Assembly: GCA_009912235.1 (NCBI GenBank)
Contig: WNDS01000003.1
Coordinates: forward strand, 496,001 to 560,000
Direction: 5' to 3'
Length of the DNA: 64,000 bases
DNA from: Stenotrophomonas maltophilia
Lineage (GTDB): Bacteria; Pseudomonadota; Gammaproteobacteria; Xanthomonadales; Xanthomonadaceae
In this document: in pieces, positions 1 to 13,763 of the stretch
Layout of the letters: each line of letters opens with the position of its first letter
Position numbering within the stretch: position 1 is the first letter of the stretch
Position numbers and translations under genes: made by a program
Notes under the pieces: generated by a model
The model's database searches: none
What the model was told of the DNA's origin: nothing
The model's input: the letters and a program-made list of their open reading frames with translations, nothing else

Positions 1-1862
1 GCGGTTTCTTCCAGGTTGGCCGCCTGCTGTGCGGTACGGCGCGAGAGGTCGTTGTTGCCGGCAGCGATCTCGCCGGCGGCCAGGCGGATGCTGGCCGCCG
101 ACTGCTGGATCTGGCCGACGATGCCGGTCAGCTGGGCCACCGTGCTGTTGGCATCGTCGCGCATGCGTGCGAACACGCCCTGGAATTCGCCGTGCATGCG
201 CGTGATCAGGTCGCCGGCGGCGAGGGCCTGCAGCAGGGTGGACAGGGCGGCCAGGTTGCCGTCGCTGGCCTGCATCATGCTGTTCAGCGTGGCCACCATG
301 CGGCGGAAATCATCCTCGAAGCGCGCCTCGTCGCCACGCACGTCGAAGTCGCCGGCGGCAGCGGCGGCGGCCAGCTGCTGGATCTGCTCGTTGATCGCCG
401 CCAGGTTCTGCTTGGTGGTGGCCATGGCCGCGGTGAAGGCGGCCTTCTCGCCCGGCAACACGTCCATGTCCACGCTCAGGTCACCCACCGCATAGCGCTG
501 CATCACCTCCACCAGGCGCTGGGTGACTGCGTTGCTGGCCGCCACCAGCGCATTGCTGTCGGCCACCATGCGGCCGTACTCGCCCGGAAACGCGCTGGCA
601 TCCATGCGGTAGCTGATCTCGCCGTTCTCATGCCGGTGCGCCATCTCCGACTGCGCGGCCATCACCGCCTGCAGCTGGCCGCGCATGCCCTGCATGGCCG
701 CCAGCAGGCGGCCGACTTCGTCGTTGCCGCGCGCCGGCAGGGCGGTGTCCAGCTTGCCGGCCGCCACATCACCGGCAATGCGCACGGCCTGTGCCAGCGG
801 GCGCACCGCCAGCCGCTGCAGCAGCAGGTACACGCCCGCACTGAGCACCAGTGCAGCGATGACACCCACCAGCAGGATGGTCCACAGCAGCTGCCGGGCC
901 TGGGCGATGATCACCGCGTGCGGTACCACCACGCCCAGCGCGAAGCGCTGCAGGGCATCGCCCACGCGCAGCGGCACATACAGTCGCACGTTGCCGGCGG
1001 CATCAGGTTCGAAGGCTTTGAAGGTGTGGTCGGTGGCCACGGTGTCGAGCATGCGCGCGGTCAGCGCGTCACCGCGCCGGGTGCCGATCTCCGCTGCGTC
1101 GGCCGCGGCCAGCACCACGCCCTTGGGCGACAGCAGCTCCACATGGCCGGCCTGCATCGGCTTCAGCGCCGCCAGGTGCTTCTGCAGTGCGGCCAGCTAG
1201 AAATCGACGGTGAACACGCCGAGGAAGCTGCCGCTGCCATCGATGATGGGCGTGCTCAGCGTGCTCATCAGTACCTGCTTGCCGCCGATGTCGTAGGCGT
1301 AGGGCTCGCTCACCTTCGGCTGCTTGTCGCTGCGCGGCCCCAGGTACCAGTCGGCCGAGCCATCGGCGGCCTCGGTGTAGGCGGTCATCGGCGACTGCTG
1401 CGGCGCGCCGTCATACCAGGCCCAGTAGCTCATGAAGCGCCCGGTGGCATCGTGTGCCTCGCTGTTGACGAAGGCCGCGTCCTTGTCGTCGAAGGCGTCG
1501 CCCTCCCACATGGCGCTCTTGCCCAGCCATTCCGGGTGCACCCGCAGCTGCTCGCCGATGACCGCCGCCACGCTGGCGCGGTTGGGTACATCGCCGCGGG
1601 CGCGCTGGGCCAGCACCATTTCCACCATCGCATCGTTGCTGGCGAAGGCGGTGCCGAGGTCGGCCGCCGCCTGGTGGGCTTCGGCAGCGGCCTCGCTGGC
1701 CATGGCCTGGCGCGAGGCATCGATCAGCGCGGTGCTGGCCTGGCGGTAGATCAACAGCGCGGTAAGGCCGAAGCACAGCAGGGCGATCAGCACCGTGCCC
1801 AGCATCAGTGCGTTGGCGATGCTGCCGGGGCGGGCAGCGGCGGAGGGGCGGGACGGGGACAT
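1..1862 (-). pseudogene. Methyl-accepting chemotaxis protein, interrupted by a stop and cut by the window edge
   Basis: Inner-membrane chemoreceptor that would sense a periplasmic ligand and signal to CheA/CheW. Reading left from ATG 1862, a first membrane segment lies at about residues 17-39. A periplasmic Cache-like sensor follows, then a second membrane segment (about residues 319-343, plus-strand 835-905), then HAMP-type repeats. The window ends at the beginning of the signalling domain (NNDLSRRTAQQAANLEE). An in-frame TAG at 1198-1200 ends the first part after 221 residues (..GVFTVDF); the frame then continues without a shift (LAALQKHLAALKP) to the edge. A CAG to TAG change is the simplest explanation. 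If the stop is real, only a tethered half sensor is made. The family call is firm; whether the gene is dead or the base is an error is not known. Confidence 0.85.
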
Positions 1863-1974
1863 GGAAGGGGAGTTCCGGCCAGGACCAAGGCGCGGTCACG
1901 CTGAGCGCACACGCTGGTAGCGGCCTGCCACGTCCGATATTGAGGGGCCGGGCCGCGGGTGCGGCGGCGGCCGT

Positions 1975-2910
1975 TCAGCACGGTGCCTGCGCCGCCGCGG
2001 CTCTGCCATATTCGGTGATGCGGTCGCCGATCCATTCGGCGCGCGGCAGTACCTCGATGCTGCCCTCGGCGTACTGCTGCAGCACCTCCTCCGGCCCGAA
2101 CCGTGGCTGCCAGCCTAATGCCTGGCGGGCGCGGCTGCCGTCGTAGACCCGGTCGATGCTGTGCGGCAGCGGCCAGCGCCGGCGCTCGAACTCGGCCAGC
2201 AGCTGCGGTACGCGCTGCTGCAGCACGGTGCGCGGGTCGCGTGCCAGCGCCAGACAGTCGCTGCGCTGGAACGGGGTTGGCGCGGCCACCACATGGCGCT
2301 GGAACGCCGCCCCCTGGTTGCTCACCGCCGCCGCATGCGCGCTGGCCACATCGCGCGCATCGATGCCACGGTGCAGGCGGAACATCGCCATGCGTTCGGG
2401 CGGCTCGGGGAAACAGCGCGACATGCGCAGCACGCGCACGCTGAAATCATCCGCCGCCGCAGCCTCGGCCACTGCCTCGGCCTGCAGCTTGGTGGTGTGG
2501 TAGACGGTACGCGGCACCGGCGCCACGTCCTCGTCGATCCAGCGGCAGCCTCCGGCCACCACTGCATGGCCATACAGCGCGGTGGTGCTGGTCAGCACGA
2601 AGCGGCGCGCACCGGCCTCGCGTGCCAGCTGCAGCAGCGCGACGGTGGCCTGCACGTTCACCTGCTGGAACACGCTGTCAGGCACCAGCCCCACGTGCGG
2701 CGCATGCAGGGCCGCGGTATGGATGACCGCATCGACGCCACGCACGGCGCGCTCCAGCGCCTTGCGGTCGGTGATGTCGGCAATGATGCGGGTGGTGGCG
2801 AACGGGCTGCGGTCCAGCCCCACCACTTCATGGGCGGCCGCCAGCGCACCGAAGATGGCGCGGCCGATCCGTCCGGAACTTCCGGTCAGCAGAATCTTCA
2901 TTGAATCCAT
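1975..2910 (-). CDS. NAD-dependent epimerase/dehydratase (extended SDR family)
   Basis: 311-residue soluble oxidoreductase or epimerase. The N-terminus has the glycine-rich NAD site GSSGRIG right after the first strand (MKILLTG), and the catalytic YxxxK motif appears as YHTTK near residue 139. This is the extended SDR layout seen in nucleotide-sugar epimerases, but the actual substrate cannot be read from the sequence. The start could be ATG 2910 or the internal ATG of MKILL nine bases later; the latter fits the family better. It stands alone, followed 112 bp later by the chemoreceptor on the same strand and preceded by the terminator of the autotransporter. Confidence 0.85.
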   Translation of the reverse strand: MDSMKILLTGSSGRIGRAIFGALAAAHEVVGLDRSPFATTRIIADITDRKALERAVRGVDAVIHTAALHAPHVGLVPDSVFQQVNVQATVALLQLAREAGARRFVLTSTTALYGHAVVAGGCRWIDEDVAPVPRTVYHTTKLQAEAVAEAAAADDFSVRVLRMSRCFPEPPERMAMFRLHRGIDARDVASAHAAAVSNQGAAFQRHVVAAPTPFQRSDCLALARDPRTVLQQRVPQLLAEFERRRWPLPHSIDRVYDGSRARQALGWQPRFGPEEVLQQYAEGSIEVLPRAEWIGDRITEYGRAAAAQAPC

Positions 2911-3023
2911 TCACTCACAGCGCCCGGGAGCTACCAGGATGCGCTTGATTCTAGGCGGCGCCGGCGACAGCGGCGATATCCGATGCCTGCATGCAGATGA
3001 CAGCGCGTTATCAGGGCCGGGCC

Positions 3024-3049
3024 AAAAAAGGGCGGCCCGAAGGCCGCCC
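3024..3049 (-). terminator. Rho-independent terminator of the autotransporter gene
   Basis: Perfect 8-bp stem GGGCGGCC/GGCCGCCC with a CGAA loop (plus-strand order). On the minus strand it is followed by six T residues. It lies 29 bp past the autotransporter stop codon and points the right way. Confidence 0.85.
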
Positions 3050-3077
3050 AATGCCCGTGCCGGGGCGTTGTTGCTGT

Positions 3078-6468
<3,391 letters not shown>

Positions 6469-6572
6469 TCAACGTCCTGGGTTCGGGATCGACGTGTCCG
6501 TTAACTGAATTGAAACAATGCTTCCCCCAGTGCCTCACCGGTAAATATCTGAACGTGTTCATTGAAGCCTGA

Positions 6573-6595
6573 AGGGGCCTGTTGCAGCGGCCCCT
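6573..6595 (-). terminator. Hairpin downstream of TonB receptor gene
   Basis: Perfect 7-bp inverted repeat AGGGGCC/GGCCCCT with a 9-base loop, 21 bp beyond the stop of the receptor at 6616. There is no clear T run, so it may be only a weak terminator or an mRNA-stabilising hairpin. Confidence 0.45.
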
Positions 6596-6615
6596 GCCGG
6601 CAGGTGGCCTGCGGC

Positions 6616-8851
6616 TTACCAGCTGAAGCGTGCGGTGGCCGTCAGCGTGCGGCCGGTACCGAAGTAGCACGACGACGCGCCGGTGCAGGTGGACACGAAG
6701 CGCTTGTCGGTCAGGTTGCTGGCGTTGAGCGAGAGCAGCGTGGCCACGCCACCGATGTGGCAGACGTCATAGCGGGTGGCCGCGTCCCACAGCGTGTAGG
6801 TCGGAATGTGGAACTGGTTGGAGCTGTCGCCGTAGCTTTCGCCGTTGTAGCGCACGCCGGCAGCCAGACTCAGCCCTTCCAGCGCGCCGGCCTGGAAGGT
6901 GTAGTCGCCCCACAGTGCCGCGGTCCAGTCCGGCACCATCGCCAGCTGCTTGCCGGCGTAGCCGTTGTTGCTGCGGGTCATTTCCGAATCCATCCACGAC
7001 GCCGCGCCGATGACGCTGAAGCCAGCCAGCGGGGTGATGCGCCCTTCCAGTTCAACGCCGCGCACGCGGCCTTCGCCATCCTGCACCTGGCACTGGCTGG
7101 CACTGTTGCTGCCGCAGTTGGCGTGGCCAACCGCCGGGTCGTCGGTGAGGATGTTCTGCTGGCGCAGGTCGTAGGCCGACAGCGTGAGCAGGCCATCGAA
7201 GGTGGCCGGCTGGTACTTCACCCCGGCCTCCCACTGCTTGCCGGTGATCGGATCGAACGGCGTGTGCGCATACGACTGGGTGGCGGTGCTGCCGGCCGGC
7301 TGGAATGATTCGGCGTAGCTCAGGTACGGGGTGAAGCCGCTTTCGGTGACCAGCAGCACGCCGGCATTGCCGCTGAAGGCTTCGTTCCTGATGCGGCTGG
7401 GCGTGCGCACACCGAAGCGGTTGTTGGCCACGGTGTAGTTCTGCGCAAAGGTGTCATCGCGGGTCCAGTCGTAGCGGCCACTGGCGGTGAAGCGCCACCT
7501 GCCCACCGCGATCTGGTCCTGCGCGTACACGCCGGTCTGGCGGTTCATGCCGCCGGAATAGCCGATGGAGGTAGTGGCCGGAATGTAGCCGCTGTAGACC
7601 GGGTTGAAGATGTCGATCGCGGTGGGCGTGTCGGTGGCCGAGCCCATCGCGCCGCGCGCGGCGGTCCAGTCGGCCTTCTGCCAGTCCACGCCCAGCAGAA
7701 GGGTGTGTTCGGCCGCACCGGTGCTGAAGGTACCGGTCACGCGGGTGTCCACGGTGTCGCCGCGCGAATCGCCTTCGCCCCAGGTGGCGCGGCGATTCTG
7801 GGTGCGGCCATCGGCATTCAGCGGGCCATTGGTGACCACGCTGCGAAAGGTCGAATCAACATGGGTGCGGCGCGCGCTCTGGCTCAGCGTCCAGTGCGCG
7901 TTGAAGGCGTGCTCGAACAGCCAGCCGGCGGTCCAGAGGGTGCGATCGTAGGTGTTCCAGTCCGGCTCGCCGATGAAGGTGGTGTTCTTCATGTGGCCAT
8001 AGCGGGTGGTCCGGAGCGTGCCGTCGGCGGGCAGGAACTGGTAGGTGGAGCCGCCGTCATCGCGCTGGTACAGGCCCAGCAGTGTCAGCCGGGTGTGCTC
8101 GGCCATCTGGGAGGTGTAGCTGGGCGCCAGGAACCCGTGCTTCTGCGCGGTGTGGTCGATCTGCGTATCGCCATCGCGGTACAGGCCCACCAGGCGGCCG
8201 AGGTGGCGCTTGTCGGCCGAAGCCGCGCCCACGTCGAAGGCCGCGTTGTACTGGCCGTTGCCATCGATGCCCACGCGCAGCACCTGCTGCTGGTCCGGCG
8301 TGGGCGTCTTGCTGACCTGGTTGACCATGCCGCCCGGGGCGACCTGGCCGTACATCACCGCCGAAGGGCCCTTGAGCACTTCCACGCGGTCCAGGTTCCA
8401 GCTGTCGATCATGCTGCGGTTCCACTGGGCGCCCTGCGGCGCGCGCATGCCATCGACGGTGACGTTGTTGCTCCAGCTGCCGGCGTCGAACCCACGGATG
8501 CGGAAGTCGTCCACGCGGTTGTCGATGCCGGTGCTTTCCAGCGAGACACCGGCCACGTAGCGCATGGCCTCGTTGAGGTTCTGCACGCCGCGCGCATCCA
8601 GTTCCTCGCGGGCGATGACCGACACCGACTTGGCCATCTCGGCCAGCGGCGTATCGGTCTTGGTGGCACCGGAGGTGTGGCTGGTGGTGCGGTAGGCGTT
8701 CACCCGCACGGCGTCGAGGGTGGTGGCATCGGGGCCGGCATCGGCGCTGTCGGCCTGGGCGGCCAGCGGCAGCGCCAGCAGCAGCGCGACGGACACGGAC
8801 AGCAGCGCACGCGCGGGCACGCGGGGGGGGGGGACGGGAAATGGAGAGCAT
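6616..8851 (-). CDS. TonB-dependent siderophore receptor, start out of frame across a poly-C run
   Basis: Outer-membrane receptor of the siderophore type. After the signal peptide comes a TonB-box-like segment, then the plug (TPLAEMAKSVSVIAREEL, DDFRIRGFDAGSWSNN). A large beta-barrel ends in ARFSW, the terminal aromatic typical of outer-membrane proteins. The expected ATG at 8851 (MLSISRPPP) is followed by 11 consecutive C residues on the coding strand (8823-8833). Ten would put it in frame with the rest of the signal peptide (VPARALLSVSVALLLALPLAAQA). As read, the only in-frame start is GTG 8820 inside the signal peptide, giving 734 residues without an obvious ribosome site. It is transcribed away from the sigma factor at 9022, with a Fur-box-like site between them, so iron control is likely. 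Confidence 0.85.
8823..8833. repeat. 11-base homopolymeric G (plus) / C (coding strand) run in signal-peptide codons
   Basis: Eleven identical bases, the longest homopolymer noticed in the window, located nine codons into the receptor reading frame. The length determines whether ATG 8851 is in frame: 10 is on, 11 is off. Confidence 0.95.
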
Positions 8852-8929
8852 GCCGGGAGGCCTGGAGGGGGAGGGAAACGCCCGTCGCGGCGGCTGAGGC
8901 GGGTTACGGTTGCGTTAAATGATAGCCGA

Positions 8930-8944
8930 TGCGAATGGTTCGCA
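8930..8944. promoter_or_regulatory. Candidate Fur box between receptor and ECF sigma gene
   Basis: Perfect inverted repeat TGCGAA-TGG-TTCGCA in the divergent promoter region. It resembles the ATGCGAATGATTCGCAT-like Fur sites common upstream of iron receptors and FecI genes. An AATGATAG tract lies just to its left. The assignment is by resemblance only. Confidence 0.5.
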
Positions 8945-9021
8945 CTAACATCAGCGTTTCCTGCACGGACGCAGGGCCGTTGCGCATGCTCCGCCCTTCC
9001 CTTCAGCCCGCCGCCTGCCGC

Positions 9022-9543
9022 ATGACCCCACCCTCGCCCCCTGCGCCGCCCGGCGCGCCGCTGCTTGCCACCCTGGTGCGCCATTACGAAGACCTGGTGG
9101 CCTACGTGCGCCGGCGCTTTGCCGCCCCCGGCATGGCGCGTGAGGTGGTGCACGATGTCTGCGTGCGGCTGCTGGAACGCCCGGCCCCGCACGACGTGCG
9201 CCAGCCGATCGCCCTGCTGCGCCGCATTGCGCATGACGCAGCGGTGGACCGTTGCCGCGCCGACGCCCTGCGCCGGCAGTGGGTGGAACCCACGCAGCGG
9301 CTGCCCGACGCGGTCTGCCCGCAGCCCAGGCTTGAGCAGCAGGCCGAAGGCACGAAGGCACTGGCACGGCTGGTGGCCAGCATCGACGCGATGCCGCGCC
9401 GGCGCCGCCAGGTGTTCATCCTGCACAAGATCCACGAGGTGCCGCAGGCGCAGGTGGCACAGCGCATGGGCATCGGCGTGAAAGCCGTGGAACGCCACCT
9501 GCGGCTGGCGATGGCCAGCTGCCGGCAGGGCCAGCAGGCATGA
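9022..9543 (+). CDS. ECF sigma factor, FecI type
   Basis: 173-residue extracytoplasmic-function sigma factor. A sigma2 region (LLATLVRHYEDLVAYVRRRF, then the REVVHDVCVRLLE helix) is followed by a sigma4 helix-turn-helix (VPQAQVAQRMGIGVKAVERH). Upstream in-frame ATG codons exist (8929), but ATG 9022 gives the usual family length and lets the first residues run straight into sigma2. Its stop overlaps the FecR start (ATGA). Neighbours make it the FecI member of a FecI-FecR-FecA surface-signalling set, which would activate the receptor at 10471. Confidence 0.88.
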   Translation: MTPPSPPAPPGAPLLATLVRHYEDLVAYVRRRFAAPGMAREVVHDVCVRLLERPAPHDVRQPIALLRRIAHDAAVDRCRADALRRQWVEPTQRLPDAVCPQPRLEQQAEGTKALARLVASIDAMPRRRRQVFILHKIHEVPQAQVAQRMGIGVKAVERHLRLAMASCRQGQQA

Positions 9544-10404
9544 GTACGCCCCGCACCGGCCGCGCCGCCACGCCAGTGAATGACGCCGGCACCGCGCCGC
9601 CACACAGCGGCACCGAGGGCGTGCTGCAGGCCCGCCGCCAGGCCCTGCAGCAGCGCTTCCCGATGCCCGACGCGCAGGCCCTGCGGCCGCGCGCGCCTGC
9701 CGAAGATCGCCGCGACCACGGCAGCCTGCGTGCTGGCCTGCCTGGGCCTGTACCGCTGGGACCCCGGCTGGGCCGGCACCGAGCTGCACACCGCACCCGG
9801 CGAACGGCGCACGCTGGCCCTGGCCGACGAAAGCAGGATCACGCTGGACGCCGACAGCCGGCTGCGCGTGCAACGCCACCTGTTCAGCCGCCGCGTGCAG
9901 CTGCTGCAGGGGCGTGCACGCTTCAGCGTAGTGCATTCGGGCTGGCGCCGCTTCCAGGTCGATGCCGGCGCCGTGCAGGTGCGCAACTACGGCACCGTGT
10001 TCGATGTCAGCCGGCAGGGCGCGCGCAGCGAGGTCACACTGTGGCGCGGTTCGGTGGGCGTCCAGGCCGGCGGCCAGGCGCGCCGGCTGCAGCCCGGGCA
10101 GCGGGTCGAGGCGGGACCGCAGGGCATCGGTGCGGTGCACAGCAGCGAAGGTGCACAGGCGGACTGGCCGCAGGGCCGGCTGCAGTTCAGTGCCACGCCG
10201 CTGTCGCAGGTGCTGGCAGAACTGCAGCGCCACCACCCCGGCCGCATCGTGCTGGATGACCCCGCACTGGGTCAGCTGGCGGTCTCCGGGGTGTTCGACA
10301 GCGACCGCAGCGCCAGCGCACTGGCACTGCAGCCGCAGATCCTGCCGGTGGTGCTGCAGCCCGGCGACGATGGCAGCGTGCATGTGCGTGCACGCCTGCA
10401 GTAA
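9540..10404 (+). pseudogene. FecR-type anti-sigma/signal-transducing protein, frameshifted
   Basis: Inner-membrane regulator that passes the receptor signal to the sigma factor. The first about 52 residues are in the frame of ATG 9540. The rest (KIAATTAACVLACLGLYRWD, a membrane segment, then the periplasmic FecR domain with APGERRTLALADESRITLD) is one frame over. The switch lies in the GC-alternating run at 9687-9697, where one extra base would account for it; repaired length is 287 residues. The C-terminal part (FSATPLSQVLAELQRHHPGR) resembles the STN-like domain that contacts FecA-type receptors. As read, only a short fragment would be made and sigma control would be lost. Confidence 0.8.
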
Positions 10405-10470
10405 GCACGCAGGGTGGGTTGGCGGTCGCCCCGCACGGCAACTGCATGACTTTCCTTCAAGGACCCCTGC

Positions 10471-12883
10471 ATGACCCGTCCCGCTCGCACGGCCCTGCGC
10501 CGCCTCCGCCCCGGCCTGCTGGCCGCCTGTCTGTGCGCCGCCCTGCCCGCGCTGGCCCAGCCGGCATCGCCGGCCGCCGACATCCACGTGGCCGCCGGTC
10601 CGCTCGACCAGGCACTGAACAGCCTGGCCCGGCAGACCGGCATCCAGCTGCTGTTCCCCGCCGAGGCGACCGCCGGCCTGCGCGCCCCGGCATTGGACGC
10701 CCGCCTGCCGCCACGCGCCGCCCTGCAGCGGCTGCTGGCCGTCCAGCCGCTGCAGCTGGAAGAGCGCAGCCCCGGTGTGTTCGTGATCCGTCGCGTGGCC
10801 ACGGCCGCTGCAGCCACCACCACGGCCCCGCCGCCCGCCGCCGCTGCGCCCACCGCGCTGGCGCGCGTCACCGTGTCGGCCTCCACCGCGCGCATGCCGC
10901 AGGGCGAAACGGCCATGCCCAACACCATCACCGTACTGACCCGCGAAGACATCGAACAGCAGCTGGCACTCGGTTCGGACGTGTCACGGCTGCTGTCGGC
11001 GCAGGTGCCGGCATTCGCACCGGCGCGCGAGAAGATGTCCAACTACGGCAAGACCCTGCGTGGCCGCGGCATCCTGTACATGGTCGATGGCGTGCCGCAG
11101 TCCACGCCGCTGCGCGATGGCTCGCGCGATTCGCACACCATCGATCCGGCCATGATCGAACGCATCGAGATCATCCACGGTGCGAACGCGCTGCAGGGCA
11201 TCGGTGGCACCGGCGGCATCGTCAACATCATCACCCGCGCCGCGCCAAGCGAGCCCGGCGCGTTCCTGCTCGACACCGCCCTGTCCACCACGATGGGCGT
11301 GCCCGGCCACAGTGATGACAGCGGCCAGCGCGCCTCGGCACTGGTGGGCCTGCGTGGCAGCCAGCTGGACCTGGTGGCCGGCCTGGCCTACGAAAAACAG
11401 GGGCTCTACTACGACGACAAGGGCCGCGCGATCGGTACCAACGCGCAGGGCGAGCTGATGGATTCCACCTCGTCGAATGTGTTCGCCAAGATCGGCTGGA
11501 CCTTCGACAACGGCCAGCGCCTGCAGCTGATGGCCAACCGCTACGAACTGCGCGGGCTGGACAACTACCTGGCCGTGGATGGCGATTACCGCACGGGCCG
11601 GCCGACCGTGTCGGTGCGCGGCGACACGCCGCTGGACCCGCCGATGAACCGCTCGCAGTCGTTCACCCTGGACTACAGCGCTCCCTCGCTCCTGGGTGGC
11701 CACTTCCAGGCGCGGGGCCTTCGCGGTCGATTTCGAAGGCCGCTACGGCGCCAGCCAGTGGGACCCGTGGGGCAAAACCGGCGCCAACGCGGCGTGGGAC
11801 CAGACCCAGAACGCCTCGGACAAGCGCGGCATCAAGCTCACCCAGGCCTGGCAGCGCATCGGCGGCAGCACGCTGGATGTGACCGTGGGCTTGGACGGCT
11901 TGCGCGACCGCACCCACCAGGTGCTGCTGGCCAGCGGCATGAACTGGGTGCCGCAGACCACCTACCAGGGCCTGTCGCCGCTGCTGCAGCTGCACTGGTG
12001 GCCCAGCGACCACCTGCTGCTGACCGCCGGGCTGCGCTATGAAAAGGGCGAGCTGAAGGTGGACGACTACACCACGCTGCCGCGCTATGGTGCGCGCCAC
12101 GTGGCCGGCGGCAGGCCGACCATGAGCGAGACCCTGCCCAACCTGGGTGCGGTCTGGTACATCAACGACCGCCTGAACGCCTACGCCTCGTATTCGGAGG
12201 GCTACACCGTGGCCGATGTCGGCCGCGTGCTGCGCGCCATCACCAAGCCCAACCAGCGCGTGGACAGCCTGGTGGACCTGTCACCGGTGGTGTCGGACAA
12301 ACGCGAGGTCGGGCTGGAGTACGACGATGGCCGCATCAGTGCCGACCTTGCCTACTACATCTCCGAATCGAAATTCGGTTCCCTGCTGGTCTACGACGCC
12401 GGCATCGATGCCTACAACGTGCAGCGCCAGCCGACCCGCGTGGAAGGCCTGGAAAGCAACCTGGGCCTGCGCCTGGGCAGCAGCCGCATCGGCCTGGGCT
12501 ATGCACGCGCCAACGGCCGCTACGATGCCGACCAGGATGGCCGGCTGGACAGCGACCTGGCCGGGGTCAACATCGCGCCCAACCGGCTGACCGCCTTCTG
12601 GGAACAGCGCTGGACCGATGCATTCAACACGCGCCTGCAGGCCAGCCATGCCTTCGACCGCGACTTCAGCACGCGCGGGCGGCCGGTGGCCAGCTTCAAC
12701 GGCTACACCACGCTGGAGCTGGTGGCGCGCTACACGCATGGCGCGCATGTGGTCACGCTGGGCGTGCAGAACCTGGCCAACACCCAGTTCATCAGCTACT
12801 ACTCGCAGACTACGCCGTCCAACCCGAGCTACTTCTCCGGGCGCGGGCGGGTGCTGACGCTGGGTTGGCAGTACCGCTACTGA
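10471..12883 (+). pseudogene. FecA-like TonB-dependent transducing receptor with N-terminal STN domain, frameshifted
   Basis: Outer-membrane receptor of about 803 residues when repaired. Domains in order: signal peptide ending in PALAQPA, a secretin/TonB short N-terminal (STN) signalling domain (about residues 30-105, GPLDQALNSLARQTGIQLLF), a plug (TITVLTREDIEQQ, LRGRGILYMVDGVPQ, IEIIHGANALQGIGGTGGI), and a barrel ending in LGWQYRY. The STN domain is what lets such receptors signal through FecR. The frame is lost at a GGGG run, 11714-11717, where three G residues would restore HFQARAFAVDFEGRYG. It sits 66 bp after the FecR-like gene, completing the signalling set. Confidence 0.87.
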
Positions 12884-12941
12884 GCCGGCCGCGCCGTCGC
12901 CCTGTGGCGCCGGCGCGTGGTGGTTGCGGCTGCAGGCCAGG

Positions 12942-13763
12942 TCACTCCAGCGGCGCGGCCAGCGCCTGCGCGCGGGCCTGCGCGGCACCGACGGCGGCGT
13001 CCAGCAGTGCCGGCCAGCCACCTTCGGCCAGCACCGCCAGCGCGGCCTGCGTGGTGCCGCCGGGCGAGGTCACCTGCGCCCGCAGCTGCGCGGGCGTTGC
13101 AGGTGAGGCCTTCAGCATGCGCGCCGCGCCCAGCAGCGTCTGCTGGGCCAGCTGGCGGCTGCTGTCGGCCGGCAGCCCCCGCGCCTCGGCGGCGTGCTGC
13201 AGGGTTTCGGCCAGCAGATACAGATACGCCGGGCCGCTGCTGGACACTGCGGTTGCCGTGTCCATCTGTGCTTCATCGCCCAGCCACAGCGTGCTGCCGC
13301 AACCACGGAACAGCGCTTCCACCTGCGCACGGGCGGCGGCAGGCAACGCACCGTCGGCATGCAGTGCGGTGATGCCCGCGCCGATCGCCGCAGGCTGGTT
13401 GGGCATGCTGCGCACACTGCGGTCGATGCCCAGCCACTGCTGCAGCCGGGCGTGGGTAACGCCGGCCATGATCGACACCACTTGCGGTTGAACCACGGCT
13501 GCCGTGGTGGCCAGCGCGCGGCACACCGCTTCAGCGGCCTGTGGCTTCACTGCCAGCACCCACAGCGGTGCGCGCTGCGCGGCCTGCGTGGCCTGTTCCA
13601 CCACCTGCACGCCCAGCTCGGCAGCCAGGTCCTCGCGGATACCCGGCAGCGGATCGGCCACTACCACCTGCGTGGGGTCCTGGCCCTGCCACAGCAGGCC
13701 CTGCAGCAGGCAGCGGGCCATGTTGCCGCCGTCGATGAAGGCGATGTAGGCCGCAGCGATCAT
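12942..13763 (-). CDS. proC: Pyrroline-5-carboxylate reductase family protein
   Basis: 273-residue NAD(P)H-dependent reductase; the family makes proline from 1-pyrroline-5-carboxylate. Family motifs are clear: VLAVKPQ, SIMAGVTHARLQQWLG, RSMPNQPAAIGAGITAL and the C-terminal signature with AQVTSPGGTTQAAL. The dinucleotide motif reads FIDGGNMA, where most relatives have FIGxGNMA; an Asp replaces the first Gly (GGC to GAC), which could hurt cofactor binding. It is the last gene of the Lrp-facing operon, overlapping the peptidase stop as ATGA. In that position it may recycle a peptide-derived imino acid rather than serve general proline synthesis; this is inference. Confidence 0.82.
   Translation of the reverse strand: MIAAAYIAFIDGGNMARCLLQGLLWQGQDPTQVVVADPLPGIREDLAAELGVQVVEQATQAAQRAPLWVLAVKPQAAEAVCRALATTAAVVQPQVVSIMAGVTHARLQQWLGIDRSVRSMPNQPAAIGAGITALHADGALPAAARAQVEALFRGCGSTLWLGDEAQMDTATAVSSSGPAYLYLLAETLQHAAEARGLPADSSRQLAQQTLLGAARMLKASPATPAQLRAQVTSPGGTTQAALAVLAEGGWPALLDAAVGAAQARAQALAAPLE

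Noticed and set aside
192..1904. Long plus-strand open frame over the chemoreceptor
   Set aside because: His/Gln/Arg-rich translation typical of antisense frames; the minus strand encodes clear chemoreceptor domains.
6616..10587. A 1323-codon open frame on the minus strand, extending the receptor frame rightwards
   Set aside because: The part beyond 8851 is antisense to the sigma factor and FecR genes. Low stop frequency in high-GC DNA explains it.
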